Source: Rebecca billardiae RCC1528
Lineage: Eukaryota; Haptophyta
Assembly: GCA_965240325.2 (NCBI GenBank)
Contig: OZ251244.1
Coordinates: 992,001 to 1,056,000, forward strand
Direction: 5' to 3'
DNA: 64,000 bases
Part shown: positions 29,207 to 40,282 of the stretch, piece by piece
How the letters are laid out: every line of letters begins with the position of its first letter
Position numbering within the stretch: the first letter of the stretch is position 1
The notes under the pieces: generated by a model
Database searches by the model: none
Told to the model about the DNA's origin: nothing
The model's input: only the letters and a program-made list of their open reading frames with translations
Position numbers and translations under genes: made by a program

Positions 29207-30986
29207 CGAGTCGAGCGCGACGACGAGATGAGGCTGAGCTCGGGCTGAGACGCTGAGTGCCCGAGTGCAGAGGACAGGGCAACTTGGACTCTGGACAGGG
29301 CCTGTCCAGGGTCAAGCCTTCAAGGTCTGATTCCGCCTCAGATTCCTCCAATTGCTATAAGTGGGTCGTGTCCTGTGCATTCGTGAGTCTGACCTGACAC
29401 CTGTCCGGTCACCGGTGAGTCACTGAATGTCCCGCCGTCACCGTCCGAGCCAGCGTGACTGTGATCTTGTAAGTACGTGTGACAGTCCACCCGGCGGGCC
29501 TGGCCCTCCCAGCTGGGCCTCGGCCCGCGGAGCGTCCACGTGCTGCCCTGGCGGCCTGAGTGAGACTGAGTGAGTGTCGCGGTCTGTGTAGTCGTGCATC
29601 AGCCTCTCGCCGCCGGCTCTCGGGCCTCGCTATCGCGTCGGACGCAGTCTCGCCTCAGTTAATAAATGACAATAAATTTTTGATGAATAGTTTACATCCG
29701 CGTGTCAGACCCGGCTGAATACTTCTACTGAGTACAGTCAGCCTAAGTGATGGCATGCAGATATTCTGACTGATATGTCACGGCTGAGCGCCGCGCAGAA
29801 GGCAGATTCTCACTATTTCTCAGACTAGCCGCAATGCACCATTGCGCGTCACGGTCACGCCGGTGCCGGCGGTGTCAGCTCCATCCAGCCTGCGAGTGCC
29901 GGTCAAACAAAGACTAAAAGAGTGCTGCCGCCCTGAGTGGCAGCGGCCTTCGAGCCCGCTGAGGCCGTAGGCGTAGCTCTGCGACGCAGGGCCGATTGGG
30001 CGATTGGCTAGCTTGCTCAGCATTAAATGTGCGCAATCGGTTTAATTTTCCTGACTCCTCACTCCTGAGCCTGAAGCCCAAGCAAGACGTGTCACGTGAC
30101 TACTGAAGTCCGTGGTCCATTGAATCTGTCACACAGTAGGGACGACCTTACGTATCAGGAACCTGCACAGGTCCCTCACTCAGGGGCCTGCGTATGATGA
30201 ATGAAATACGGATGACGATTGACGTTATTACGCCTTTTCCAAGAGCCTGCGGGTCCAAGGCGGCAAGGGCGGTCCTGGCATGGCACTAGCTACTGTCTGC
30301 ATGTAGTACTGTACTACTGAGCAAGCCTAGCTGCCTTGAGCTAGGCCAGTTAGATGAGCCGATGCCATACCGCCGGTGCCAATTGATTCCGCGGGGCCGC
30401 GCCACTCACACTGTCCGCGATGTCGTCCCGAGACCCGATGTGATCAAGTCCAGCGATCCGATCGATGAAGTCAATATCGATCGGACGATATATATATATA
30501 TATGAGGGCGATGTCGCCATCGTCATATATAGCAGCGCGCGCGAAATAATCCGGCCACTCCGGTGCTGACTACTGGGCACCTGCTGTGACTACTCTGAGT
30601 ACTCACTACTCTCAGACGATATGCCGACTACTGACGAGTCACTTGAATAGTCAGAGTTCAGGCCGCTGATGATGATACTCGCTATGCCCGCGCCGCCGCG
30701 CCAGTGGGCCCGGCCGCCAGGATGTCATCGTCGTCTTACGGCAGCGGGCGCGTGCATCATTAATATCCCGCGATGAACTACACACACATATATATATATA
30801 TATATATGTACACATCATTACGTAGTCGTTCATCACTCGTTGAAGCGGGCAGGCCTCGTCCAGATGGCCGCAGCCCAAGCAGACTGCTCTGAATCACCGT
30901 GGACACGCTGGTGGCTGGAGCCTGCCCACGTGGTCTTGCCGCCTGCTCCGATTGCAATTCGCATGTCTGAGTGTGCCCGCCGCGCG
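29207..30986. other. Intergenic spacer with TA repeats, no gene seen
   Basis: About 1.8 kb, clearly less GC-rich than the genes, with (TA)n runs near 30489-30502 and 30786-30808. Short ORFs have no domain support. Confidence 0.5.
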
Positions 30987-32539
30987 CTAGCTCGCCGCCG
31001 CCCACGCTTGCCTCGGCGCCGCGGCCGACGCGGCCGGCCCACCGCGCGCGCTGCCGTCGGATGCAGCGACGCCCGCCGACGCCACGGTCACGGCCCCGGC
31101 CGCGTCCGTGGCGCTCGCGCCCGCCGCCGCCGCGTCGGGCGGCGGCGCCGCGGCGGCCGCGCCGTGGTGGTGCCCGTGCGCCAGCCTGCGCGCGCGGTCA
31201 AAGCTGCAGAAGTCGAGCGCGTTCGGCTGCGGCAGCGCGTGCTCGAGCACGTCCGAGCCGTCCTCGGCGAAGCTCGAGTAGTGCGCGAGCATCACCAGCG
31301 AGGCGTTGGTCGCCAGCCGGCCCTGCTGCCCGCCGTCGAGCAGCAGCTCGTAGTGCACCGTCGACGGCTTCATGCCCGGGTACTCGTCGAGCCGCACGAC
31401 GCCCTCGACGCGGAGTCTGACTGCGGAGCGCGCGTCGTCGGAGACAACCTGGAAATCGCCCCACACCGCCGCGCCCAGCTTGCGCAGCCCGTGCTCCGCG
31501 CCGCCGCGCGTGCCCGCCTTCGCCAGCACGCGCGCGACCACGGGCGGCGGCCGCCACGTCGTCAGCAGCACGACCCGCCCGTCGGGGCAGAAGCGCAGGT
31601 ACCGCCAGTATTGGGCCTGGCGCGCGGGCGCAGGAGAGTGGGCACGCGGGCGGCAGAGGGCTCAGCGGCGCACGCACGCACGCGGCGGCGCCGTGCAACC
31701 CGGGCACCGGCCGCGCGCCCAGGCGGCCGCGAGCGCAGCACAGCGCGCAGCAGCCCCGCCCCGCGCGCCCACGCACACCCCGCCCGCTGCCAGAGCCCTC
31801 GCTGACGCCCCACGCGCCGCCCTCCTCCGCGCCCCGCGCCCCCGCTTGCCGCTGCCAACTCTCGCGCCGCGCTGCTCGCGGCCGCACCTGTACGAGCTTG
31901 CCCTGATAAAAGTCACGGCCGGCCTCCTTCATCCCGCGGCCCTCGGGCATGCCGCGCGTGTACGTGGTCACCTCCACGTGGTACACGCCGTCCGTGCGCA
32001 GCCGCGGCCGCGTCAGGAACTGCGCCACATGCCGCAGCCGCGCCGGGCCGGGCGCAGCGCGCGCGACGGCGTGAGAAGGCGCACGGCGGCGGCGACGGCG
32101 CGCGCGCGCGCGGCTCGAGGGCGCGCACCATTCGCCTCCAGCTCCAGCCGTACTCGAGCAGCACGTCCGTGCACGGTACGAACCCCGGCAGCCGCCACGC
32201 CTTGAGGCACCGCGCTTCCCAGAGGGCTGGGTTGGCGGTCGCGCGCTGCAGCGTGGTGCAGACCATGCCGAGGCGGCCGAGGTCGAGGAACGGGAGGGAG
32301 GTGCAGATCTTCACCCACACCTCCTCGCCCGGGGCGAGGCCAAAGCCCCGGTCCTCCTCGTCCGCCGACGCGCCGCCGTTGGAGGTCGCCGACGGCACGC
32401 GGTACAGACCCAGCCACGGTCGGTCGAGGGAATTGCGCAGGATCTGGCCGAGCGGCGGGCGGACGAGCGCGCTCGGCAGCTCGTCGGCCTCCCTCTCCGC
32501 GCCCACGGCGTCGTGGATCTCCTCCTCCGCCTCCGCCAT
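30987..32539 (-). CDS. FBXO9: FBXO9-like F-box protein, 3 exons
   Basis: Exons (minus) 32539-32129, 32019-31888, 31616-30987; 390 residues, both introns phase 0 with GTGCG donors. Exon 1 holds the F-box (VWVKICTSLPFLDLGRLGMV to EARCLKAW and YGWSWRRM). After splicing the sequence runs into FLTRPRLRTDGVYHVEVTTY, the hallmark block of FBXO9/Hrt3, then YWRYLRFCPDGRVVLLTT, WGDFQVVSDD and VHYELLLDG, colinear with human FBXO9. The N-terminal TPR-like region of animal FBXO9 is absent. The C-terminal ~70 residues are Ala-rich with a HGHHHG run. It is likely an SCF ubiquitin-ligase receptor. It is divergent from the SEC14-like gene. Confidence 0.9.
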
Positions 32540-32792
32540 GCGCACCGCGGTCGGGGCTGCGCGGGGGTGAGCACGCTCTGCCTGCTGCCACCCTCCCCTG
32601 CTGAGGAAGCGCGAACTCGGCCACGGATTCGCGCCCGCCCGCGGCCGGCCGGGCGGCCGTCTGCCCGGGGCGCAAGCTGAACCTTGATGCGCGAAGTGCG
32701 AACAGGCGCGCTCACGCTCGCTCAGCGTGCACGCGGATTCGCGGCCATCGCGGGATCCGTGCGCGGCCGTGCGCGTCCTCATCCCAGCGCGC
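32540..32792. promoter_or_regulatory. Divergent promoter region
   Basis: 253 bp between the FBXO9-like and SEC14-like start codons; no recognised motif beyond GC-rich sequence. Shared use is inferred. Confidence 0.35.
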
Positions 32793-33986
32793 ATGTCGGG
32801 CCTCGAGGAGCCCTCACTCACGCTGCTGCTGCAATCGCCGAGCGACGTGCTCGCTCTCGTCCTCTCCACCGTCCTCATCACCTCCGCCCTCGTCGTCGTC
32901 CAGTCGCTCGCGCGCGGCGTGGAGGAGATGGCGGCGCTGGGGCCGCACGGCGCGCGCGCGGACGGCGCGCGCGCCGAGGGCGCGCAGGCGAGCGGCGGCG
33001 GCACGCGAGCGCGCGGCCTCGCGGGATTCTTCGCGCGTGGCGCACCCGCCGACCCACCGGCCGCCGCCGACGCCGACGCCTCCTTCGACGAGCGCGTGGA
33101 GCAGGTGCGCGCGCTCGTGAAGGCGGCGGGCGTGAGCGACGACCCGGACGACCCGTCGCCGCACTCGGCGGACCGGGAGCTGCGGCGGTACCTGCGCGCG
33201 GTGGGCGGGTCGAACGTGGAGCACGCCGCGCGGCGCGTCGTGGCCACCCAGCGCTGGCGCCTCGAGCACCGCCCGTGGACGTGGACGTGCACCTTCTGCG
33301 AGAAGAGCGCCGGGCACCACACGTGGCGGCAAGTCGGTTACGACCGTAACGGCCGGCCGGTGGTGTACTCGTGCCTGGCGCAGGCGGCGACGCACAGGTA
33401 CACCGCTGCGTGCGCCGTCGAGCACATCGTCTTCGCGATCGAGCAGGCGGTGCGCACCATGCCCGCCACCGAGTCCGGCTGGGTGTGGGTGTGCGATTTC
33501 TCCGGATTCTCGATCCGCGCGGTCGACCTCTCGATGACCGCGGCGGTCGTGCGCGTCGTCGCCGAGCACTACCCGGAGCGGCTGGCGCTGTTCATGTGCG
33601 TGAACGCGCCGCGCGTGTTCGTGCCCGTCTGGCGCGCCATGCGCGCCTTCACCGACCCGGTCACCTTCCGCAAGGCCGACTTTGTCTGCGGCGAGGCGAC
33701 GACGCGGCAGGCGCTGCAGGAGCTGGCCGAGACCGAGCTGGCGGAGTGGCTGCTGGCCGAGCTGTCGCTCAACCTGCAGCGCCCGCTGCCGCCGTCGCAG
33801 TCGAAGGGCGGGTTCTGGCGGCCGCCGCCGGAGGGCGTGGCGCACGACCCGCGCGCGTGCCCCTCGTTCGTCGCGCAGCACATCGCGCCCGCCGAGCGCG
33901 GCGAGGGCTGGCGACTTGGCCACCTGCCGCACCCAAACATCCGGCAGGCGTGCGAGGAGTGCGCAGCCGCCGCCGCGGCACGGTGA
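32793..33986 (+). CDS. SEC14/CRAL-TRIO lipid-transfer protein with N-terminal membrane anchor
   Basis: Intronless, 397 residues from the ATG at 32793 (MSGLEEPSLTLLLQ). A hydrophobic segment (VLALVLSTVLITSALVVV) lies near residues 17-35, then an acidic linker, then the CRAL-TRIO N-lobe (LRRYLRAVGGSNVEHAARRV) and the lipid-binding lobe: YDRNGRPVVYSCLAQA, WVWVCDFSGFSIRAVDLS, HYPERLALFMCVNAPRVFVP, FRKADFV. This fold exchanges phosphoinositides, phosphatidylcholine or other hydrophobic ligands between membranes. The anchor suggests residence on one membrane, unlike soluble yeast Sec14. A start 66 bp upstream (32727) is possible but not ATG-supported by conservation. Confidence 0.9.
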   Translation: MSGLEEPSLTLLLQSPSDVLALVLSTVLITSALVVVQSLARGVEEMAALGPHGARADGARAEGAQASGGGTRARGLAGFFARGAPADPPAAADADASFDERVEQVRALVKAAGVSDDPDDPSPHSADRELRRYLRAVGGSNVEHAARRVVATQRWRLEHRPWTWTCTFCEKSAGHHTWRQVGYDRNGRPVVYSCLAQAATHRYTAACAVEHIVFAIEQAVRTMPATESGWVWVCDFSGFSIRAVDLSMTAAVVRVVAEHYPERLALFMCVNAPRVFVPVWRAMRAFTDPVTFRKADFVCGEATTRQALQELAETELAEWLLAELSLNLQRPLPPSQSKGGFWRPPPEGVAHDPRACPSFVAQHIAPAERGEGWRLGHLPHPNIRQACEECAAAAAAR

Positions 33987-34265
33987 GCGTTGGTTGGGCC
34001 TTGGGACCGCCGACGCGCGCCGTGCGTCCCGGGCGCCAGCCAACGTTCTGATCGCCGCGGAGGGCAGCGCTTGCAACGCTCGGCGCCAGCTGCTGGTGGA
34101 GTGCCCGAGTGGCGGTGGTGCCGCGGGCGCCGGTACCTTATGATTCACCCCGGATGGCTCCTAATCCGATGGCGAGCTGCTCAGGCAGCGGCTGACGTGA
34201 GTCAGTCGCGAGCTTGGCAGCAACACTGATGCATTGACGATATACGGTGCAGCATATTACCGCGG

Positions 34266-34268
<3 letters not shown>

Positions 34269-34340
<72 letters not shown>
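34269..34340. repeat. CT microsatellite
   Basis: Pure (CT)36 of 72 bp in the gene-free stretch that runs from the SEC14-like stop (33986) to about 34854. Nothing else recognisable is there. Confidence 0.98.
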
Positions 34341-34341
<1 letters not shown>

Positions 34342-34854
34342 AGCTCTGCTACTAATTAATGTGCCGCCGGCGGTGGCTTAGTAGCCTGCATGTGACGGTA
34401 GGCTGGCAGTTCAATGTTCATCGGACCGTGCTGCTGCCTCCGGCCCGCGGGCACTTCAGCAGCCCGCACTAGCGCCGAGTAGCACCAGTGATGACGACGC
34501 CGTTATATTATATATTGTCAACACCAAGGAGCACACGAGGGCACTGTCAGCCACCACGAGTCCACGCCTCGGTACGTCGTCCGAGCTCGGAGCTGCTCAC
34601 CGGCACCGCGCGCGGGCGCGCCGGCCGCGCTTGGCGCTGCCGTGGCGCCCGGCGCCGCGGCCAGAGGAGTGAGCGCGGGGGCCCCCGGCGGGCTCCGCTC
34701 ACTCAGTGCCGCCGCGGGGCTGCAGTCTGCGCACTGACTCAGTCTCATACTCCCAGCATCATCTTGGACAACGGCGGTGCAAAGCACCCCGCCCTCACAT
34801 TTCATTATCATGCAATAGTCCCAGGTGCGCAGCCTCAGATCACACGGCAGATGA

Positions 34855-35610
34855 TCACACCAGCCGCTCCGACCGCGTTGTGGTCGAGAATGGCACCATT
34901 CGCGCAGCCTTCGGGGCCCGACGGCGCTTTGGGCCCCGGCGGCGGGCATCGCCACCTTCGGACCCCGAAGGAGGCTCCTCCTGAGACTTGGGGCGAGCCA
35001 CGAAGCGTCCGCGTGCGCCACGCTCCCTCCGCCACCACTCTGAGCCGCCGCCTGTGCCATCATCATCGCTCCCACTGCCCCCACTGCCATCCTGATCGCT
35101 CCCGCCTTCGGGCCCCGAAGGCGGCTCCTCCTGAGGCGTTGGGCGAGGCACGAGGCGCCCGTGTGCGCCACGCTCCTGCCCCCGCCACCACTCTGAGCCG
35201 CCGTCACTGCCGGCCTCCGAGTCGCCATTTTTCGGCTGCTTGTTCCTGCGCCGCACATGATGTGACTGCGACTTCGAGCTCAGGAATCGCCCCCTCTTAC
35301 CTCGGATGGAGTGGATGTACCTGGGCTTTCCTTCTGGCTGGAGAGCGTCCGTGGGCCGCTTCTCCACGTCCGCTCCCGACTCTGCCTCCTCCGCCGCCTG
35401 ATCCGCCACCTCGATCAGATGCTCCAGCTCGGCGGCGCGCGAGACGTCGCCGTGCAGCATGAGCAGCATCGCAGCGTCGTCGACGGCCTGCCGCTGGGTC
35501 TTCTCCTGGAGGCGCGTTGACTTGCCGGGTGGGCCGATCGGAGCGGGCAGGCCCAGCATGCCCACTCTCCGCGAGGCCTCGCCACCTTCCGCGCCGCCGG
35601 GGGTGGCCAT
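34855..35610 (-). CDS. Orphan protein, duplicate copy A
   Basis: 251 residues from the conserved MATPGGAEGG start at 35610. No family recognised. The N-terminal ~105 residues (AVDDAAMLLMLHGDVSRAA, ELEHLIEVADQAAEEAE, EKRPTDALQPEGKPRYIHS) are nearly identical to copy B at 35894-36472. The rest is Gly/Ser/Arg-rich with two repeats of a WWR-x-RERGARGRFVARP-type unit followed by QEEPPSG. Near-identity of the N-terminal part with alignable, more diverged tails suggests selection on the N-terminus. It could be a DNA- or RNA-binding host factor because of its basic tail; that is only a guess. Confidence 0.6.
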   Translation of the reverse strand: MATPGGAEGGEASRRVGMLGLPAPIGPPGKSTRLQEKTQRQAVDDAAMLLMLHGDVSRAAELEHLIEVADQAAEEAESGADVEKRPTDALQPEGKPRYIHSIRGKRGRFLSSKSQSHHVRRRNKQPKNGDSEAGSDGGSEWWRGQERGAHGRLVPRPTPQEEPPSGPEGGSDQDGSGGSGSDDDGTGGGSEWWRRERGARGRFVARPKSQEEPPSGSEGGDARRRGPKRRRAPKAARMVPFSTTTRSERLV

Positions 35611-35893
35611 ATGGTACGCCCACCGCGTCGGAGGGTGGCCGGCCGTCGCGGTCGGTTGGAGGCTTGGAGGCCGACGCGACACGGACCACGAAGCATTTTG
35701 CTTTTTATTGCCTGTGGCTGTGTGCTAGCAAGGACCCGCTAGCTACGGTACGTTGCCGTTGGTACTCACTCAGTGTTCATGACTCGACGCCCCAGTGATG
35801 TCCGGGCCTGATCGCTGATGCGCTCAAGCAGTCGTGCTCACACGATGCCAGTGCCACTGTCGTGATGCAGGCGTGCGGCGCAGCCGCAGCGCC

Positions 35894-36472
35894 TCACCCG
35901 GCTGCAGGCTCGAGCGGCGCTGCCAGCCCCGACCGCGTCGTCGTCGAGAATGGCACCATCTCCTTCGAGGGCTCTTCCTGAGACTTGGAGCGAGCCACGA
36001 AATGTCCGCGTGCGTCACGCTCCCGCCACCGCCACCCATCTGAGCCGCCGCCACTGCCCGCCTCCGCGCGCGCAGCCTCCATCTTCGGCGGCGTCTTGCC
36101 GTCCCTCCTCTCCGCCAGTGCCTTCGCCCTCTTACTCATGAACCGCCCCCTCTTACTTCGGATGGAGTGGATGTACCTGGGCTTTCGCTCTGGCTGGAGA
36201 GCGTCCGTGGGCCGCTTCTCCACGTCCGCTCCCGCCTCTGCCTCCTCCGCCGCCTGATCCGCCACCTCGATCAGATGCTCCAGCTCGGCGGCGCGCGAGA
36301 CGTCGCCGCGCAGCATGAGCAGCATCGCAGCGTCGTCGACGGCCTGCCGCTGGCTCTTCTTGCGGAGGCGCGTTGACTTGCCGCGTGCCCGTGGGCCGAT
36401 CTGAGCGGGCAGGCCCAGCATGCCCACTCTCCGCGAGGCCTCGCCGCCTTCCGCGCCGCCGGGGGTGGCCAT
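35894..36472 (-). CDS. Orphan protein, duplicate copy B
   Basis: 192 residues from the ATG at 36472 (MATPGGAEGGEASRRVGM). It is the tandem paralogue of copy A, same strand, 856-862 bp away. The N-terminal half is nearly identical; the tail has one WRWRERDARGHFVAR unit instead of two. Both tails end with a shared MVPFSTTTRS block before diverging. Both genes have a similar upstream motif CATTTTGCTTTTT. No function is assigned. Confidence 0.6.
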   Translation of the reverse strand: MATPGGAEGGEASRRVGMLGLPAQIGPRARGKSTRLRKKSQRQAVDDAAMLLMLRGDVSRAAELEHLIEVADQAAEEAEAGADVEKRPTDALQPERKPRYIHSIRSKRGRFMSKRAKALAERRDGKTPPKMEAARAEAGSGGGSDGWRWRERDARGHFVARSKSQEEPSKEMVPFSTTTRSGLAAPLEPAAG

Positions 36473-36565
36473 GCCCAACCGCGTCGGCCGGGTCCCACGA
36501 ATTGCCCGCCGGCGCGGAAGTCCCGCACACGTCGGTGTGCCGATGAAACATTTTGCTTTTTGTGT

Positions 36566-37329
36566 TTAATTTTTGTGACGATAATAAAACTGTGCCCTGG
36601 CGGGCGGGGGGGTCGGCGGGCCGTGCCAGTGCTGTCGCAATGTATCCTTTGCGGGTTCGCGTCTTTCCACATTTGCTCGTGGCCGTGGGTGACTGATCAT
36701 TGACAGTCGAGTGCAAGGACCAGTGACACGTGAAGTTGGCTCCCCGACGAGTTCACGGTCTGTACTCTTAGAGTATTGTATGCGCATCAGCGAGGCCCAC
36801 ACCCACGAGGGAATGTGCAGCACGCGGGGCGGGGCGGGTAGCCCGTTGCTCCGCGCGAGCGCGGGTACGCGCTGTATGTGCCGCATCTCGACCGCGATGG
36901 CGTAATCGAGCGCCTCGCCGCCGACGAAGCCGCCAGAGTAGATCATGTGCATGTCCTCCTGCCGCCAGCCGAGAGCGGTCGTCGCGAGGATGCTTGTCGA
37001 TGTCGGCTCCAGGCATGATGGGCTCGGCGCAGGTCGCGTTGACGTCGTACACGGCCACCACGCTGAGCACGAGCGCGTTGACGTTCACGCGGTCGTCGCT
37101 CTTCGCATCTTCGACAGGTCTGGCGCTCGCGTGCTCGGCGGCACGAGGAGCTGTTGGTTGTGCGCGCGCGCGCGCACAGCGACAGCGTGTGCCACTCGCA
37201 ATCGAGAGTGGGCAAGCGCTGCTCACGCGAGCACACGAATCGCAGCGCATCCGTCACCGGCGTGACGACTTCCGCCTCGTCCCGCAGCGCCTGCGCCATG
37301 GACGAGGCCATGGCGCGGCGATGTTGCAT
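36566..37329 (-). pseudogene. Frameshifted gene remnant, family not recognised
   Basis: Three consecutive minus-strand pieces read as one protein if the frame is changed twice. 37329-~37175: MASSMAQALRDEAEVV, then PTLDCEWHTLSLCARA. ~37150-36990: DDRVNVNALVLSVVAVYDV, NATCAEPIMPGADIDKH. ~36985-36600: ILATTALGWRQEDMHMIY, SGGFVGGEALDYAIAV, HIPSWVWASLMR. The first break falls at a GC dinucleotide run near 37160-37172, typical of slippage or a sequencing error. Introns are an alternative but I found no good splice pair. It could be a live gene with a wrong assembly. Confidence 0.35.
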
Positions 37330-38496
37330 GCTCGACGTTTCATCTCTCTGCGGATGGCATCACGGGCTTGTCTGTGTCGCGCTGCGGCGAGGGTCGCCAA
37401 CTCGCGATGACACGGTTGCTGCCACGGCGACAGACCCGGGAGGTGCGTCCGCTGCGCGTCGTACGCCGTTGGCGCTGCGCTTCCGTCGCATTGGTCACCG
37501 TCGACGCCATGCAGGCCGGACGTGGGCTTCGGCCGAGGGACCGGACCGCGAGCAATGACTGAGTCCGGTGCGCGGATTCCGGCGATCGAGTTCAAGGCCG
37601 CGCCAAATCTTGCGTCGCGTGCGATGGCGCTTCCCGCCCGCGAGACGCCTCGTGATGAGTGCTTTCTCGCACCGAGCCCGACGCGCGACGGTGGATCGCG
37701 CGAGGCGGTCATCGTGCGCAGCGCATGATGCTATGGCCGGTGCGAGCTTTCGACGTGCACGTCGGGCGAGGATCGCCCCAGGTCGCACGATCGTGTCGAC
37801 GCGCCGAGCGTACCGCTCCAAACGCGTCGATTTAGCCCCCGTTCGACCTGCACGCGAGACGACGAGGGCAGCAATCGCGAATCGGGCGAAAACACGTCTC
37901 GGGAGTCCTCGTGCGATGTCCGCGCCGGCGTTGGATTTGGCGCGCGCGGCCCATGCGCTCCGCGCCAGGCGCCAGATGGTTTTCGGCCGAGCGTCCCCAG
38001 TGGGAGCTGCGAGGGCGCCCGGTAGTGAGCGAAGCGATTTTCTTTTCTCTGCGAGGCGATTTTCTTTTTTTTCCTTTTCTTTTTCTTATCTTTTTCCCGG
38101 GCACTACAAGGGGCGGACCTACGGCCCGCCATATGTGTGCCGAGCCCGATGAAAGCCACGCGAGTCCTCCGGTCGTCGTGGCGCCTCTGTCAATCAAACC
38201 GACACTGACACTGCGCGCAGCCGGCAGCGGCATCTGGCCCGCTGTCCCGCCGCATCGGCGTCGACCATCATCGCCTGCCGTGCTCAGACAGTCAGACGAA
38301 GCCTGAACGGCTGAACGCGCCGCCGCGAGCGAGGCCTCGTGGCACCAATCTTCAGCTGGCAATCAGCCTGCAGGCCCGGCCGACCCGGGCCAGTCGCTCC
38401 CGGGCCGAGCAGCGGGGCATTCGCTGGCGACGCGAGCCACACGGCCCGACGTCCGCGGACGTAGCGACCCCGCGTCCAGTGGCCACCGACCGAGCC
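37330..38496. other. Spacer, no supported gene
   Basis: About 1.2 kb. Overlapping ORFs on both strands lack domains. A T-rich pyrimidine tract lies at about 38038-38097; the Lys/Arg-rich minus-strand ORF over it is an artefact of that tract. Confidence 0.45.
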
Positions 38497-40282
38497 TCAG
38501 CCGGTGCAGCCGATCTTATTGTTCTTCTTAAAGTCGTGCTGGTGCAGCCACAGGTTGATCGAGTATTTCATCCCGCGCGTGACGGGCTCGGCGATGTGCT
38601 CGGTGCGCTCGTCGCAGTCCTCCGGCAGCTCGTCGAGCACCGACGGCCACAGCACCGCCCGCCCGCGCTTCGGCTGCACCTGCAGCCCGAGCCTCGGGAA
38701 GCTCGTCTGCCCGCCCTCCTCCACGTCCGTCAGGTACAGGAACAGGGTGAGCACGCGCGCGCCGCACGGCATCTCGCGGTGCGCGGGGATGTAGTCGTTG
38801 TGCGCCCTGTAGTACTGGGAGATGTCGTACCGCAGGAACTGCCGAGGCGCACGTCGGCACAGCCGGGCGGAGCGCACCGGCAGTGCACGCAGCCCGAGCG
38901 GGAGGGGCGGCGGCAACGGCAGGGGCGCCGTGCGCGGGAGGCGGCGGCGGCAGGGGCGTGCGCGCGGGAGGCGGCGCTCTGCGCGTCAGCCGCGCAGACC
39001 CCTCGCGCCGCGCGCGCGGCGCCGCGCTGCGCACCTGCGGGAACTCGTGGTTCGCGTCGGGGACGCCCGTGACGCTCTCCGCCCGATCCCGCAGCACCTT
39101 CACGGCGGTCGTGTTGAGGCAATCGTCCTCACACCTGCCGCGGTGCAGGCGGAGGGGCGGCGCACGGCGCGAGCGCGCGCGCCAAGCGGTCGGCGCGCCG
39201 CGCGCGCGCCCAGCGCACCGTTGCGTGCGCCGCGGAGCGCGTGGCGCGGCCCGGCGCGCCGCGCTCCTCCCGCGCTCGCGCCCGCGCGCACGCCCGCTTG
39301 CCAGCCGCACCCCCGCGGCCGCGCACCAGTTGGTCCACGAGGTCCGGTAGTCGGACTGCGTCGGGATGAGCGTGCCCTCCTCGTCCATCTTGCCTGTGCC
39401 CTGGCTGGGCGTGAAGTGCTTCTCGCCCTCGCGGCGCGCGACGTCGAGGATGGCCTGCGCCTCGGCGTCGGAGAGGAAGCTGTCGAACACGACGACCCAC
39501 GGGTCCCGCGAGAGCACGCGCGGCTGCAGCGGCGCCACCGCCGGGTCGTGCTCGATGCGCTCGAACGTCTTTTGCATGTCGCCGGCGCCGAGGGCGAGCG
39601 GCAAGTCCGGGTCCTTCTTGCACCGCTTGCCGAAGTCGGCCCAGTCGCACGTGGCGCAGGAGAGCGCGCAGTGGATCTGCATGTACCTCGGGTTCGCGTC
39701 GCACTCGCCCGTCTTTGCCCAGAACGGGCACTCCGCCGCTTTGTCCTTACACTTGGGGTTGGCGCGCCTTCGCGCCTCGCGCGCCGCCTTGCCCCACGGC
39801 GCGTCGTCGCCGCCGTCCTCGGGCTCGGGCGCGGCGGCGTGCGTGTGGCACACGTCGCACGCGCGCGGGCACCGCGCGTGCATGAACTCGGGGTTCTTCT
39901 CGCACTCGCCCATCTCGCGCCACGCCGCGCAGTGCTCCTCATAGTCTGCGCACGACGCGTCGTCGGCGGCGGCGGCCGCGTGCCGCTCGCGGTCGGCCGG
40001 GACGGGCGAGCTCGCGGTCGGCGTGGACATCTCGCTCATGCGCGCGTCGCGCCCTGCCGCTCGGCCGCCACGCTGATGCTCGGCCGCGCCGCCGCCGCTC
40101 AGGAGCGGCGCCAAGGCCTCCCACGCGCGTCCGTCGCGCGCGACCGCGGCCGCGAGCAGCGCGACGACCGCGGCCGCGCACACGCCGGCGTAGATCATCC
40201 GCGCCTGCGGCTCGCGGGCAGCCGCCCCCTTCCCCGTCGCCCGCGCTGCGCCCTTCGCCGCGGGCGACTTTTTCTTCGCCAT
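38497..40282 (-). CDS. Prolyl 4-hydroxylase with two ShK domains, 3 exons
   Basis: Exons (minus) 40282-39327, 39134-39035, 38838-38497; 465 residues. Lysine/alanine-rich N-terminus, then a signal-anchor helix (MIYAGVCAAAVVALLAAAVA) near residues 29-48, two ShK-type six-cysteine domains (CADYEEHCAAWREMGECEKN and CKDKAAECPFWAKTGECDAN), then the 2OG-Fe(II) dioxygenase fold: YRTSWTNWCEDDC, TGVPDANHEFPQFLRYDISQ, YYRAHNDYI (HxD iron ligands), LTLFLYLTDVEEGGQTSFP, and EHIAEPVTRGMKYSINLWLH (distal His and the 2-oxoglutarate Lys). It is probably a type II ER/Golgi membrane enzyme hydroxylating proline in secreted proteins. Intron 1 removes a spurious in-frame stretch and joins TNW to CEDDC in phase 2. 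Confidence 0.93.

Larger units (their letters stand above)
34855..36565 (-). repeat. Tandem segmental duplication
   Basis: Copy A (about 34855-35710) and copy B (about 35894-36565) align at an offset of 856 bp, rising to 862 bp after a 6-bp insertion near 36385. The block around 35291-35530 / 36147-36386 has only scattered substitutions. Confidence 0.85.

Noticed and set aside
37731-38159. Minus-strand ORF with Lys/Arg-rich run
   Set aside because: The basic run is produced by a T-rich pyrimidine tract; no start context or domain supports a gene.
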